This document shows, in pieces, positions 35,428-43,770 of a stretch of 64,000 bases of DNA. The notes under the pieces are model-generated. The model made no database searches. It was not told where the DNA came from and worked only from the letters and a program-made list of their open reading frames with translations. Both the position numbers and the translations under genes were made by a program. Source of the DNA: Microbacterium oxydans (GTDB lineage: Bacteria; Actinomycetota; Actinomycetes; Actinomycetales; Microbacteriaceae); assembly GCF_026559675.1 (NCBI RefSeq), contig NZ_CP092891.1:3718955-3782954 (forward strand). Reading direction: 5' to 3'. Position 1 is the stretch's first letter. Each line of letters opens with the position of its first letter.

Positions 35428-36918
35428 GTGTTCACGGCTACTGGAGACGACTGGGCGGATCGCGCTGCGACCCTGTCCCTGCGCACGCGCATGTTCATCG
35501 ACGGCGCGTGGGAGGAGGGCTCGGCCGAGCCCCTGGCACCCGTGAGCCCGCGAGACGGTCGTGTGCTCCCGCAGATCGCGGCCGCGTCGGCCGCAGACGT
35601 CGACCGGGCCGTCCGCTCGGCACGCGCCGCGTTCGACTCCGGCGCCTGGTCGCGCATCGCCCCCCGCGAGCGCGGACAGCTGCTGATCGCCTTCGCCCAG
35701 AAGATCCACGACAACGCCGAGGAACTCGCGCTCACGATCTCGCTCGAGATGGGCAAGCCGGTACGCGAGGCGCTGCAGACCGAGCTCCGTGCCGTCGTGA
35801 ACTGCTTCCGCTGGTACGGCGAGGCCGCCGACAAGGTGCTCGACGAGATGCCGGTCACGGCTCCGGGGAGCCTGGCCCTCGTCACCCGCGAGCCCGCCGG
35901 TGTCGTCGCCGCCGTCGTGCCCTGGAACTTCCCGCTGACGATGACCGCCTGGAAGCTCGCTCCCGCCCTCGCGGTCGGCAACAGCGTCATCCTCAAGCCT
36001 GCCGAGCACACCACGTTCTCGGCCCTCCGCCTCGCGGAGCTCGCCGTCGAGGCCGGCATCCCCGCCGGGGTGCTCAACGTCACCCCCGGCACGGGACAGG
36101 TCGCCGGCCGCGCGCTCGGCGAGCACCACGACGTCGATGTCGTCACCTTCACCGGATCCCCCGAGGTCGGCCGGATGTTCCTCGGCTACTCGGCCGCCTC
36201 GAACGGCAAGCGCGTCTGGCCCGAGCTCGGCGGCAAGACGGCCAGCCTGGTGCTGCCGGATGCCGACCTCGAGCGTGCGGTCCGCGCCACGGCCGACGGC
36301 TGCTTCTACAACCAGGGCCAGATGTGCACGGCATCCTCGCGCCTGCTCGTCCCCCGCTCCCAGTACGACCGCGCACTGGAGATCGCCGCCGAGGTCGCAC
36401 GCACGAGCCTTCCCGCCGACCCGTTCGCCGTGGACACCTCGATGGGTGCGATCGTGAGCGAGAAGCAGCTCGCGGGCATCGCCGGTTTCGTCGAGCGCGC
36501 GCAGGCCGAGGGCGGACGGCTCGCGGCCGGCAGTGCGGACCGCTTCCACGCCGTCGACGGCGGCAGCTACTTCGCCCCCGTCGTGCTCGGCGTCACGCCC
36601 CGGCACGAAGTGGCGCAGCGCGAGGTCTTCGGACCCGTGCTCTCCGTCATCGCCTACGACGACGTGGACGACGCGCTCGAGATCGCCAACGGCACCGAGT
36701 TCGGCCTCGCGGCCGCGCTCTGGAGCACCGACCTCAACGCCGTGCACACCCTGTCGCGACGCCTCCGCGCCGGGATCGTGTGGGTCAACTGCTTCGAGGA
36801 GGGCGACATGACGATCCCCTTCGGCGGGGTCAAGGGTTCGGGCTTCGGTCGTGACAAGAGTCTGCACGCCCTGGAGAAGTTCACCGATCTGAAGACTACC
36901 TGGATCGAGCTCTCGTGA
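35428..36918 (+). CDS. Aldehyde dehydrogenase, gamma-glutamyl-aminobutyraldehyde (PuuC) type
   Basis: The 496-residue enzyme has the full aldehyde dehydrogenase set: [33 protein letters not shown], the general base in WPELGGKTASLV (about residue 260) and the catalytic cysteine in NQGQMCTASSR (about residue 290). The sequence is closest in style to PuuC and betaine-aldehyde enzymes. Oxidation of an amino-aldehyde to the acid fits the neighbouring PuuD-like gene, which it overlaps by four bases. It starts at GTG 35428 behind GGAGAGG, which lies inside an inverted repeat. Confidence 0.9.
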   Translation: MFTATGDDWADRAATLSLRTRMFIDGAWEEGSAEPLAPVSPRDGRVLPQIAAASAADVDRAVRSARAAFDSGAWSRIAPRERGQLLIAFAQKIHDNAEELALTISLEMGKPVREALQTELRAVVNCFRWYGEAADKVLDEMPVTAPGSLALVTREPAGVVAAVVPWNFPLTMTAWKLAPALAVGNSVILKPAEHTTFSALRLAELAVEAGIPAGVLNVTPGTGQVAGRALGEHHDVDVVTFTGSPEVGRMFLGYSAASNGKRVWPELGGKTASLVLPDADLERAVRATADGCFYNQGQMCTASSRLLVPRSQYDRALEIAAEVARTSLPADPFAVDTSMGAIVSEKQLAGIAGFVERAQAEGGRLAAGSADRFHAVDGGSYFAPVVLGVTPRHEVAQREVFGPVLSVIAYDDVDDALEIANGTEFGLAAALWSTDLNAVHTLSRRLRAGIVWVNCFEEGDMTIPFGGVKGSGFGRDKSLHALEKFTDLKTTWIELS

Positions 36919-37673
36919 CCCGCCCGTTCATCGGCGTCACCACCTGGCGTCGCTTCATCGACACCGACCTCGGCAACGGCCGCCCCGCCCACAGCCTGGG
37001 CACGGAGTACACCGCGCCGGTCGAGGCCGCGGGGGGAGCCGTCGTGCTGCTGCCGCCGACCGCGGGCGTCGACGAGGTGCTCGACCGCCTCGACGGACTC
37101 GTCCTCTCCGGCGGGGAAGACGTGCACCCCTCGCACTACGGCGCCGACCCCCAGGAGGGGAAGACCTACGACCCCGCCCGCGACGGCTTCGAGATCGCGC
37201 TCGCGCTCGGTGCCCGGGAGCGCGGTCTGCCCGTGCTGGCGATCTGCCGCGGGCTCCAGGTCAGCAACATCGCCTTCGGAGGGTCTCTCCTCGTCGACAT
37301 CCCCCACACGGAGCACCACGGACCCGTGCGCGCTGCCGACCAGCAGCTCGCCGCGCGGCACCCGATCACGATCGCCGAGGGCAGTCGCCTCGCCGCCGTC
37401 TACGGCACCCGGCAGCGGACCGTGAACACCATCCATCACCAGTCGATCGACGTCCCCGCCCCCGGCCTGCACCCGGTCGCCTGGGCTCCGGACGGGATCG
37501 TCGAAGCCGTCGAGGCCGACGGCGACTGGCCCTTCTGGGCGGTGCAGTGGCACCCCGAGAAGATGATCGACCCCGATGAGGCCGCAGAGGAGATGCCGCT
37601 GTTCGCGGCGTTCGTCTCGGCCGCCCGTGAACGAGCAGCGGAACACCCCGCTGCGGAGAAAGGAACACGATGA
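36915..37673 (+). CDS. Gamma-glutamyl-GABA hydrolase-like class I amidotransferase (PuuD type)
   Basis: The 252-residue protein belongs to the peptidase C26/PuuD family. It has LSGGEDVHPSHYG, the nucleophile Cys111 in LAICRGLQVSNIAFGGSL, and the catalytic His/Glu in WAVQWHPEKM. In the Puu route the enzyme cleaves the gamma-glutamyl amide to release GABA and glutamate after PuuC acts, which agrees with its place after the aldehyde dehydrogenase. It starts at GTG 36915 within the previous stop codon (4-bp overlap) and overlaps the next gene by four bases. Confidence 0.88.
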   Translation: MTRPFIGVTTWRRFIDTDLGNGRPAHSLGTEYTAPVEAAGGAVVLLPPTAGVDEVLDRLDGLVLSGGEDVHPSHYGADPQEGKTYDPARDGFEIALALGARERGLPVLAICRGLQVSNIAFGGSLLVDIPHTEHHGPVRAADQQLAARHPITIAEGSRLAAVYGTRQRTVNTIHHQSIDVPAPGLHPVAWAPDGIVEAVEADGDWPFWAVQWHPEKMIDPDEAAEEMPLFAAFVSAARERAAEHPAAEKGTR

Positions 37674-38140
37674 CCAAGCAGGTCTTCCTCGAGTACGAGA
37701 ACGGCGTCCGCGCCGTCGCCACCCTGTTCGAGGACCTCGCCCCTCGCACCTGCGAGGCCATGTGGGGTGCGCTGGAGAAGCCGGTCACCATGCAGGCCAT
37801 GCACGCGATGTACGCCGGCCCCGAGGTGATGGTCGGGCTTCCCGAGGAGGCGCAGAACTTCGACCCCGAGGCCGTGCCCGCGGAGAACCAGCAGGTCGTG
37901 CCCGCACCCGGTGACCTGCAGTGGTACTGGCAGCGCCCGATGCAGATGGGCGGACTGCCGTTCGAGTGGTACGAGATCGGAGTCTTCTACGATCGTGGTG
38001 CCCGTATTCTCGGCCCGCTCGGATGGACACCCGTCAACATCTGGGCCGGCATCACCGAAGGACTCGCGGAATTCGCTCAGGAGAGCGCCGCGATCCGTAT
38101 CGACGGAGCGAAGCAGCTCACCATCGGACGCCTGGTCTAG
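37670..38140 (+). CDS. DUF3830 family protein
   Basis: The 156-residue protein has the DUF3830 pattern: a start FLEYENGVRAVATLFEDLAPRTCEAMWGALEKPVTMQAMHAMYAGPEVMVGLP, then GDLQWYW and GGLPFEWYEIGVFYDRGARI. The family is predicted to have a cyclophilin-like beta barrel and has no established activity. It lies between a PuuD-like hydrolase and a polyamine-type importer, overlapping the hydrolase gene by four bases. The link to a polyamine-like substrate comes only from its neighbours. Confidence 0.82.
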   Translation: MTKQVFLEYENGVRAVATLFEDLAPRTCEAMWGALEKPVTMQAMHAMYAGPEVMVGLPEEAQNFDPEAVPAENQQVVPAPGDLQWYWQRPMQMGGLPFEWYEIGVFYDRGARILGPLGWTPVNIWAGITEGLAEFAQESAAIRIDGAKQLTIGRLV

Positions 38141-38183
38141 GCGTCTCTACCCCCGTGCTGGACCCATCCCGAAGGAGCAGTGC

Positions 38184-39263
38184 ATGAATACCCGAAGAAT
38201 CCTCACCACCGGAGCGCTCATCGCCACCGGCGCCCTCGTCCTCGCCGGCTGCTCGGCCGGTGACGACAGCGCATCGTCGGGCGACAAGGAGTTCGCCGGC
38301 GAGACCATCGTCGTCACCTCGTTCGGCGGCGACTGGGAGAAGGCCTTCATCGAGGCCGTCGTCGATCCCTTCGAGGAGGAGACCGGCGCCAAGGTCGAGC
38401 TGATCACGCTGTACAGCGCCGACGCCCTCGCGCAGGTCACCGCCCAGAAGGCGAGCCCGCAGATCGACGTCGTGCACTTCTCCGGCGGACAGGAGTTCAC
38501 CGCGGCGAAGGACGGCCTCATCGCGCCCATCAAGGCCGACGAGCTGTCCGAGTCCGGCGACCTGATCGACCTCGCGACCGCGGGGCTCGAGCGGGGCGAG
38601 GGACCGGTCATCCAGCTCGCGCCGATCGGACTCGTCTACAACACCGAGGCGGATGCTCCGGCCCCCACCTCGTGGCTGGACCTGTTCGACGACGCCTACG
38701 CGGGCCACGTCGCGCTCACGGACTTCTCGAACACCTACGGCGTGCTCTCGATGCTCCGCGTCGCCGACGCACTCGGCGGCGGCATCGACGACCCGTCGAA
38801 GGCGATCGCCGACCTCGGTGCGCTCGCCTCCTCGGGTGACGCGATCGTCGTCCCGACCTCGCCCGACCTGCAGACCGCGTTCGCCCAGCGCGACACGTGG
38901 CTCGCACCGTACGCGATGGACTACGCCGGCACGCTGCAGGACGCGGGCCTTCCGGTAGAGTTCATCGTCCCGGAAGAGGGCGTCACCGCCTCTCTCATCA
39001 CCGCGAACGTGGTCGAGGGCCGGGACAACCCGGAGCTCGCCAAGCTCTTCGTCGATTTCGAACTGCGTCCCGAAGCGCAGGCCGTGTTCGCGGAGAACAT
39101 GCGGTACTCCCCGGTCAACACCAAGACCGAGCTCTCCGACGACGCCGCGGACGCGGTGCTGACGGGTGACGAGCTGGACTCGGTCGTCGTCTACGCTCCG
39201 GGCGATGTCGCGGCTTCGCGGCAGTCCTGGACCGATGAGTGGAATGCGCTGATCACCAAATGA
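38184..39263 (+). CDS. ABC importer substrate-binding lipoprotein, polyamine (PotD) family
   Basis: The 359-residue protein has a lipobox LVLAGC and the PotD-like family-1 fold: IVVTSFGGDWEKAFIEAVVDPFEEETGAKVELIT, IGLVYNTEADAPAPTSWLDLFDDAYAGHVALTDFSNTYG, and EGVTASLITANVVEGRDNPELAKLFVDF near the end. These proteins bind spermidine, putrescine and related compounds. It starts at ATG 38184 behind GAAGGAG. Downstream, permeases and ATPase overlap or abut, forming one operon. The exact ligand is not shown by the sequence. Confidence 0.9.
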   Translation: MNTRRILTTGALIATGALVLAGCSAGDDSASSGDKEFAGETIVVTSFGGDWEKAFIEAVVDPFEEETGAKVELITLYSADALAQVTAQKASPQIDVVHFSGGQEFTAAKDGLIAPIKADELSESGDLIDLATAGLERGEGPVIQLAPIGLVYNTEADAPAPTSWLDLFDDAYAGHVALTDFSNTYGVLSMLRVADALGGGIDDPSKAIADLGALASSGDAIVVPTSPDLQTAFAQRDTWLAPYAMDYAGTLQDAGLPVEFIVPEEGVTASLITANVVEGRDNPELAKLFVDFELRPEAQAVFAENMRYSPVNTKTELSDDAADAVLTGDELDSVVVYAPGDVAASRQSWTDEWNALITK

Positions 39264-40087
39264 GTGTTCGAACCCGTAGGGAGCCCTGGCTCCTGCTCCT
39301 GCCGGCGATCGTGCTGCTCGCGCTCGCCTTCGTGACCCCGGTGGCAGGCATGCTCCTCATGAGCGTGCAATCGTCGGCAGGCGGGTTCAGCCTCGACAAC
39401 TTCACCCGACTCTTCTCGAGTGAATATCACCTCCAGGCGGCGCTGCGCTCGCTCCGCCTGGGGGTGATCCAGACCGTGATCACCCTGGTCATCGCCATCC
39501 CCCTCTCTTACGTGATGGCCCGCGCCGGATCGAAGGTCCGCTCCTTCCTCCTGATCGTGGTGATCCTGCCGCTCATGACGAGCGTCGTGGTCCGCACCTT
39601 CGGCTGGGTGGTCCTGATGGGCCCGTCCGGACTCCTGATGAAGATCCCCGGCGCCGAGTTCCTCGTCGGCGGCACCCAGGGCTTCCTCGGCACCGAGACC
39701 GGTGTCGTGATCGCGATGGTGCAGGTTCTCCTGCCGTTCGCGGTCCTCAGCATCCTCGGCGTCATCTCCGGCATCCGGCCGCAGCTGGAAGAGGCGTCGC
39801 GCACTCTGGGCGCCGGGTTCTGGCGCACGCTGTGGCACGTCGTCCTCCCCCTCGCGATCCCCGGCATCGTCGCCGGCGCCTCGCTCGTGTTCGTCCTGTC
39901 GGTGAGCTCGTTCATCACTCCCCGCTTCATCGGCGGGGCCCAGATCCCGGTGTTCGCCCAGACGATCTACGTCGACGCGACCACCAACCTCGACTGGTCG
40001 TTCGCCGCCGCCCAGGCCGTGCTGCTGTTCGCCGGCGTCATGCTGGTGCTCGCGGCGACGTCCCGACTCGGGAAGCAGAAGGTGTGA
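39260..40087 (+). CDS. ABC importer permease, polyamine (PotB) type
   Basis: The 275-residue protein has six hydrophobic helices beginning LLLLPAIVLLALAFVTPVAGMLL and the cytoplasmic coupling loop EEASRTLGAGFWRTLWHVVLP, the EAA motif of binding-protein-dependent permeases. ATG 39260 overlaps the binding-protein stop codon by four bases. It forms the channel with the following permease. Confidence 0.92.
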   Translation: MSVRTRREPWLLLLPAIVLLALAFVTPVAGMLLMSVQSSAGGFSLDNFTRLFSSEYHLQAALRSLRLGVIQTVITLVIAIPLSYVMARAGSKVRSFLLIVVILPLMTSVVVRTFGWVVLMGPSGLLMKIPGAEFLVGGTQGFLGTETGVVIAMVQVLLPFAVLSILGVISGIRPQLEEASRTLGAGFWRTLWHVVLPLAIPGIVAGASLVFVLSVSSFITPRFIGGAQIPVFAQTIYVDATTNLDWSFAAAQAVLLFAGVMLVLAATSRLGKQKV

Positions 40088-40089
40088 CC

Positions 40090-40890
40090 ATGGTCCGTTC
40101 CGTTCCGATCCTCGGCAGGGTCCTCGCCATCGTCCTCGGCGTGGTCGTGACGCTGTACATGCTCGTGCCGCTCATGGTCGTCGCCGGCGCCTCCGTCGGC
40201 GAGAACCGCTTCCTCACGTTCCCGGGTCAGGGTTTCACGCTCGACTGGTACGTCGAGGCGCTCACGTCCGACACCTACCTCGAGCCGTTCCGGCTGAGCC
40301 TGCTGGTCGGCGTCACCGTCGCCATCGTGGCCGCGGCCATCGGCACGGCGGCCGCTCTCGCCCTCACCCGGTTCAAGGTTCCGGGAGGCGCGGCCATCCA
40401 GGCCCTGCTGATGTCGCCGCTGACGATCCCCACGATCATCCTCGCGATCGGCGCCCTGTCCATCGCGTCGCTCACGATCGGCGCCCCCAACGTCGGCGTC
40501 CTGATCGCCATCCACGTGGTGATCGCGATCCCCTACGTGATGCGCACCGTCACGGGCGTCATGACCAGGGCCGACCACTTCACGGAGGAGGCGGCGCGCA
40601 CGCTGGGTGCCAGCACCTGGAACCGCTACCGCCTGGTCGTGCTCCCCATCGCCCGCCCCGGCATCGCCGCCGGCGCGTTCTTCGCCTTCAACATCTCGTT
40701 CGACGATGCGGTCATCGCCCTCTTCCTGCGCACCCCGCAGCTCGAGACGTTGCCCATCGCCATCTACGGCCAGCTGGAGTTCAGCACGTCGCCCACCGTG
40801 GCGGCCGTCTCGACCCTCATGGTCCTGCTCACCGTCGTCCTCATGATCGTGCTCGAACGCATCATCGGCCTGGGAAGGTTGTTCGTCTGA
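40090..40890 (+). CDS. ABC importer permease, polyamine (PotC) type
   Basis: The 266-residue protein has six membrane helices and the coupling loop EEAARTLGASTWNRYRLVVLPIARPGIAAG. A GTG at 40084 overlaps the previous stop codon, but ATG 40090 has the better spaced ribosome-binding site (AGAAGG, seven bases), so I use it. The PotC hallmarks (FNISFDDAVIALFL near residue 205) are present. It pairs with the preceding permease. Confidence 0.9.
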   Translation: MVRSVPILGRVLAIVLGVVVTLYMLVPLMVVAGASVGENRFLTFPGQGFTLDWYVEALTSDTYLEPFRLSLLVGVTVAIVAAAIGTAAALALTRFKVPGGAAIQALLMSPLTIPTIILAIGALSIASLTIGAPNVGVLIAIHVVIAIPYVMRTVTGVMTRADHFTEEAARTLGASTWNRYRLVVLPIARPGIAAGAFFAFNISFDDAVIALFLRTPQLETLPIAIYGQLEFSTSPTVAAVSTLMVLLTVVLMIVLERIIGLGRLFV

Positions 40891-41933
40891 TGACAACACT
40901 CACCATCACTGCTCTCACCAAGGACTTCAAGGGGACCCAGGTGCTCAAGGGCATCGACCTCTCGATGCAGTCCGGGGAGTTCGTCTCCCTGCTCGGCCCC
41001 TCGGGCTGCGGCAAGACCACGCTGCTCCGCTGCATCGCGGGGCTCGAGTCGCCGAGCGGCGGCACGATCGAGATCGCGGGTCAGGACGTGACCAAGCTCC
41101 CGCCCGAGAAGCGCCACCTCGGCATGATGTTCCAGAGCTACGCGCTCTTCCCGCACATGAGCGTGGTCGAGAACGTGCGCTTCGGTCTGCGGATGTCGGG
41201 CGAGAAGTCGAAGGCCGAGCAGAAGGAGCTGGCCGTGCGCGCCCTGGAGCGCGTGCAGATGGGCCACCTCGCCGATCGGATGCCGGCACAGCTGTCGGGC
41301 GGACAGCAGCAGCGCGTCGCCCTGGCCCGCGCCATCGCGTTCGAGCCCCGCGTGCTCCTGCTCGACGAGCCGCTGTCGAACCTCGACGCGCGGCTGCGTG
41401 AGGACATGCAGGTCGAGCTGAAGGAGCTGCACCGCACGCTCGGGCTCACCACGGTGTTCGTGACGCACGACCAGGAGGAGGCGATGAGCCTCTCCGACCG
41501 CATCGTCCTCATGAACGGCGGCGTGATCGAGCAGGAGGGTGCACCGGCGGAGCTCTACGGCGCACCGCGCACCCCCTTCGCGGCCGACTTCATCGGCGCG
41601 GCCAACCTGCTGCCCGCGACCCGCTCCGGCGCGGTCGCGACGCTCGACGGCACCGCCATCCAGGTGCCGATGACCGGTGCGGGTCCGGACGGCGCCGGAG
41701 AGGTCGTGCTCCGTCAGGAGGACCTGCGGCTGTCGCCCGTCGTCGGCGCCGATGCTCCCGTGAGCGTCGAGGTCGTCACCCACGTGTACCGCGGCGCCGA
41801 CATCGTCTACATCGTCGAACTCGCCGGCAAGCGGATGCGCGTCGTCCGCCCGCGGCACGAGGAGCCTATCCCCGAGGGCACCGCCGGTCTCGGCTGGCGC
41901 GACGGCGCGGTGCTCTGGATCGCCGCCGCCTGA
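40890..41933 (+). CDS. ABC importer ATP-binding subunit, polyamine (PotA) type
   Basis: The 347-residue ATPase has Walker A GPSGCGKTT (about residues 35-43), the signature LSGGQQQRVALARAI, Walker B RVLLLDEPLSNLD and the switch region FVTHDQEEAMSLSDRI. A C-terminal TOBE-type domain follows residue ~240 (FIGAANLLPATR onward), as in PotA. The stop-start junction TGATG with the permease gene indicates coupled translation. It is the last gene of the operon. Confidence 0.93.
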   Translation: MTTLTITALTKDFKGTQVLKGIDLSMQSGEFVSLLGPSGCGKTTLLRCIAGLESPSGGTIEIAGQDVTKLPPEKRHLGMMFQSYALFPHMSVVENVRFGLRMSGEKSKAEQKELAVRALERVQMGHLADRMPAQLSGGQQQRVALARAIAFEPRVLLLDEPLSNLDARLREDMQVELKELHRTLGLTTVFVTHDQEEAMSLSDRIVLMNGGVIEQEGAPAELYGAPRTPFAADFIGAANLLPATRSGAVATLDGTAIQVPMTGAGPDGAGEVVLRQEDLRLSPVVGADAPVSVEVVTHVYRGADIVYIVELAGKRMRVVRPRHEEPIPEGTAGLGWRDGAVLWIAAA

Positions 41934-41982
41934 CGTCGTGGTCGACGGAGCCGACACCGCGCGCGGCGGAGGAGCCCCGCAA

Positions 41983-41988
41983 TAGGAT
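41983..41988 (+). promoter_or_regulatory. -10 element (TAGGAT) for the leaderless phosphoesterase gene
   Basis: TAGGAT is followed by CGCCTC and GTG 41995, the six-base spacing of a leaderless start. No ribosome-binding site is present. Confidence 0.5.
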
Positions 41989-41994
41989 CGCCTC

Positions 41995-43758
41995 GTGGCC
42001 GATGACGACTCCTCCTCCCCTGCGGTTTCCGACACGTCTCGCCGAGGCTTCTTCAAGATCGGCGGTGCGGCGCTCGCGGGCGCGGTCGTCGGCGGAGCCG
42101 GTGGTGCGGCGATCGGAGCGTCCGTCGCGGGAGGTGCGCGCGACGGCTTCGCGGACGCCCCCGATCCGTTCGCCGCTCTCACTCCGCGCAGCGAGCCGGG
42201 CTTCGACCACCTCGTCGTCGTGATGGGCGAGAACCGCTCCTTCGACAACCTCCTCGGCTATCTGTACTCCAAGGAGAATCTGCCGGACGGGGAGACGTTC
42301 GAGGGACTGGCGTTCGGAAAGCACAGCAACGCGGCCTCCGACGGCACGGTGATCGAGGCGCACGTCTACGAGGGCGACACCGATCGGATCATGAGCCTCC
42401 CCGACCCGGATCCCGGGGAGGAGTACCCGCACGTCAACACGCAGATCTTCGGCACGGTGGACCCGAAGACCAACGCCGACCTCTTCGTCGACCAGATGAC
42501 GGCGCCGTTCAACGCCCCGACGCACGGCGAGAAGGCCACGATGTCGGGCTTCCTCCAGGACTACATCATCAACTTCCGCCGTCTGCGCAAGGGCACCGAC
42601 CCGAGCGTCGACGAGGCCAAGCACATCATGGGCTCGTTCTCGCCCGAGATGCTCCCCGTGCTGTCGACGCTCGCCGCCGAGTTCGCGGTGTTCGACCACT
42701 GGTACGCCGGTGTCCCGTCGCAGACGTTCTGCAACCGCTCGTTCTTCCATGCGTCCACCTCGCACGGCTTCGTGACGAATCAGGCGGGCGGCGGCTACGA
42801 CAAGTGGATCGATGCGCCCGCGGCACCGACGGTGTTCAATCGGCTCGAGGACAAGCACGTGAGCTGGAAGGTCTACATCGACAAGCTCCAGCTCGTCTCG
42901 TTCACGGGGATGCTGCATGCCGCGGTGCTCGAGAAGTACTGGCGCACCGACCACTTCGGCACCATGGAGGACTTCTACGCCGACGCGAAGAACGGCACCC
43001 TCCCGGCGTACGCGTTCATCGAGCCGCGGATGGTCTACGACCACAACGACTTCCATCCCCCGTTCGGCGCACCCCGCGCGAGCGATGTCGCGGGACGAGA
43101 GGTGTTCGACAGCGCGATCTCGGATGTGCGCGCCGGGGACCGACTCATCCACGACATCTACGAGGCCGTGCGCACGAGCGCGTCACCTCAGGGGTCGAAC
43201 GCCGTGAACACCCTCCTGCTCATCACGTTCGACGAGCACGGCGGATGCTACGACCATGTGCCACCGCCCGCGGCGACGAAACCCACCCCGGACACGAAGG
43301 CCGGCGAGATGGGCTTCACCTTCGATCGCCTCGGATGCCGGGTCCCGGCCATCGCCGTGTCGGCGTACACGAGACGCGGGTCGATCATCCACGACGAGAT
43401 GCACCACGGCTCCGTCACCGCGACGCTCTCCCGCCTGCACGGCCTGAAGCCGCTCAACGACCGCGACGCCTCGGCGAACACCCTCTACAACGTCGTGAAC
43501 CTGGATCGTCCACGGCATCCCGCGGACTGGCCGGTCACGACCCCCGCGTACACTCCTCCGAACCCCGAGGACGGGACGCCGCAGCCGAACGAGCAGGACC
43601 ACCTCAAGCCGCTCACCCCGCCGGCACGCGGCCTGCTCGGCCTGCTCCTCGCGCGCTACGGCAAGCCCGGGGAACGCGACCCCGAGACGTTCGCCGACGC
43701 CTACCGGCTGCTGCACGAACACGGTGAGGAGCTGTTCGGCCCTCCGAAGAGCAGCTGA
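41995..43758 (+). CDS. Tat-exported phosphoesterase (phospholipase C/acid phosphatase family)
   Basis: The 587-residue protein begins with a twin-arginine signal (SRRGFFKIGGAALAGAVVGG, near residues 15-34). The phospholipase C/acid phosphatase fold follows: VVVMGENRSFDNLLGYL, FDHWYAGVPSQTFCNRSFFHAS, EPRMVYDHNDFHPPFGAP and LLITFDEHGGCYDHVPPP. Members hydrolyse phospholipids or phosphomonoesters outside the cell; the substrate is not evident. GTG 41995 lies six bases after TAGGAT. The gene is convergent with the surface-protein gene, 12 bp apart. Confidence 0.9.
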   Translation: MADDDSSSPAVSDTSRRGFFKIGGAALAGAVVGGAGGAAIGASVAGGARDGFADAPDPFAALTPRSEPGFDHLVVVMGENRSFDNLLGYLYSKENLPDGETFEGLAFGKHSNAASDGTVIEAHVYEGDTDRIMSLPDPDPGEEYPHVNTQIFGTVDPKTNADLFVDQMTAPFNAPTHGEKATMSGFLQDYIINFRRLRKGTDPSVDEAKHIMGSFSPEMLPVLSTLAAEFAVFDHWYAGVPSQTFCNRSFFHASTSHGFVTNQAGGGYDKWIDAPAAPTVFNRLEDKHVSWKVYIDKLQLVSFTGMLHAAVLEKYWRTDHFGTMEDFYADAKNGTLPAYAFIEPRMVYDHNDFHPPFGAPRASDVAGREVFDSAISDVRAGDRLIHDIYEAVRTSASPQGSNAVNTLLLITFDEHGGCYDHVPPPAATKPTPDTKAGEMGFTFDRLGCRVPAIAVSAYTRRGSIIHDEMHHGSVTATLSRLHGLKPLNDRDASANTLYNVVNLDRPRHPADWPVTTPAYTPPNPEDGTPQPNEQDHLKPLTPPARGLLGLLLARYGKPGERDPETFADAYRLLHEHGEELFGPPKSS

Positions 43759-43770
43759 CCCGCCCGCGTC

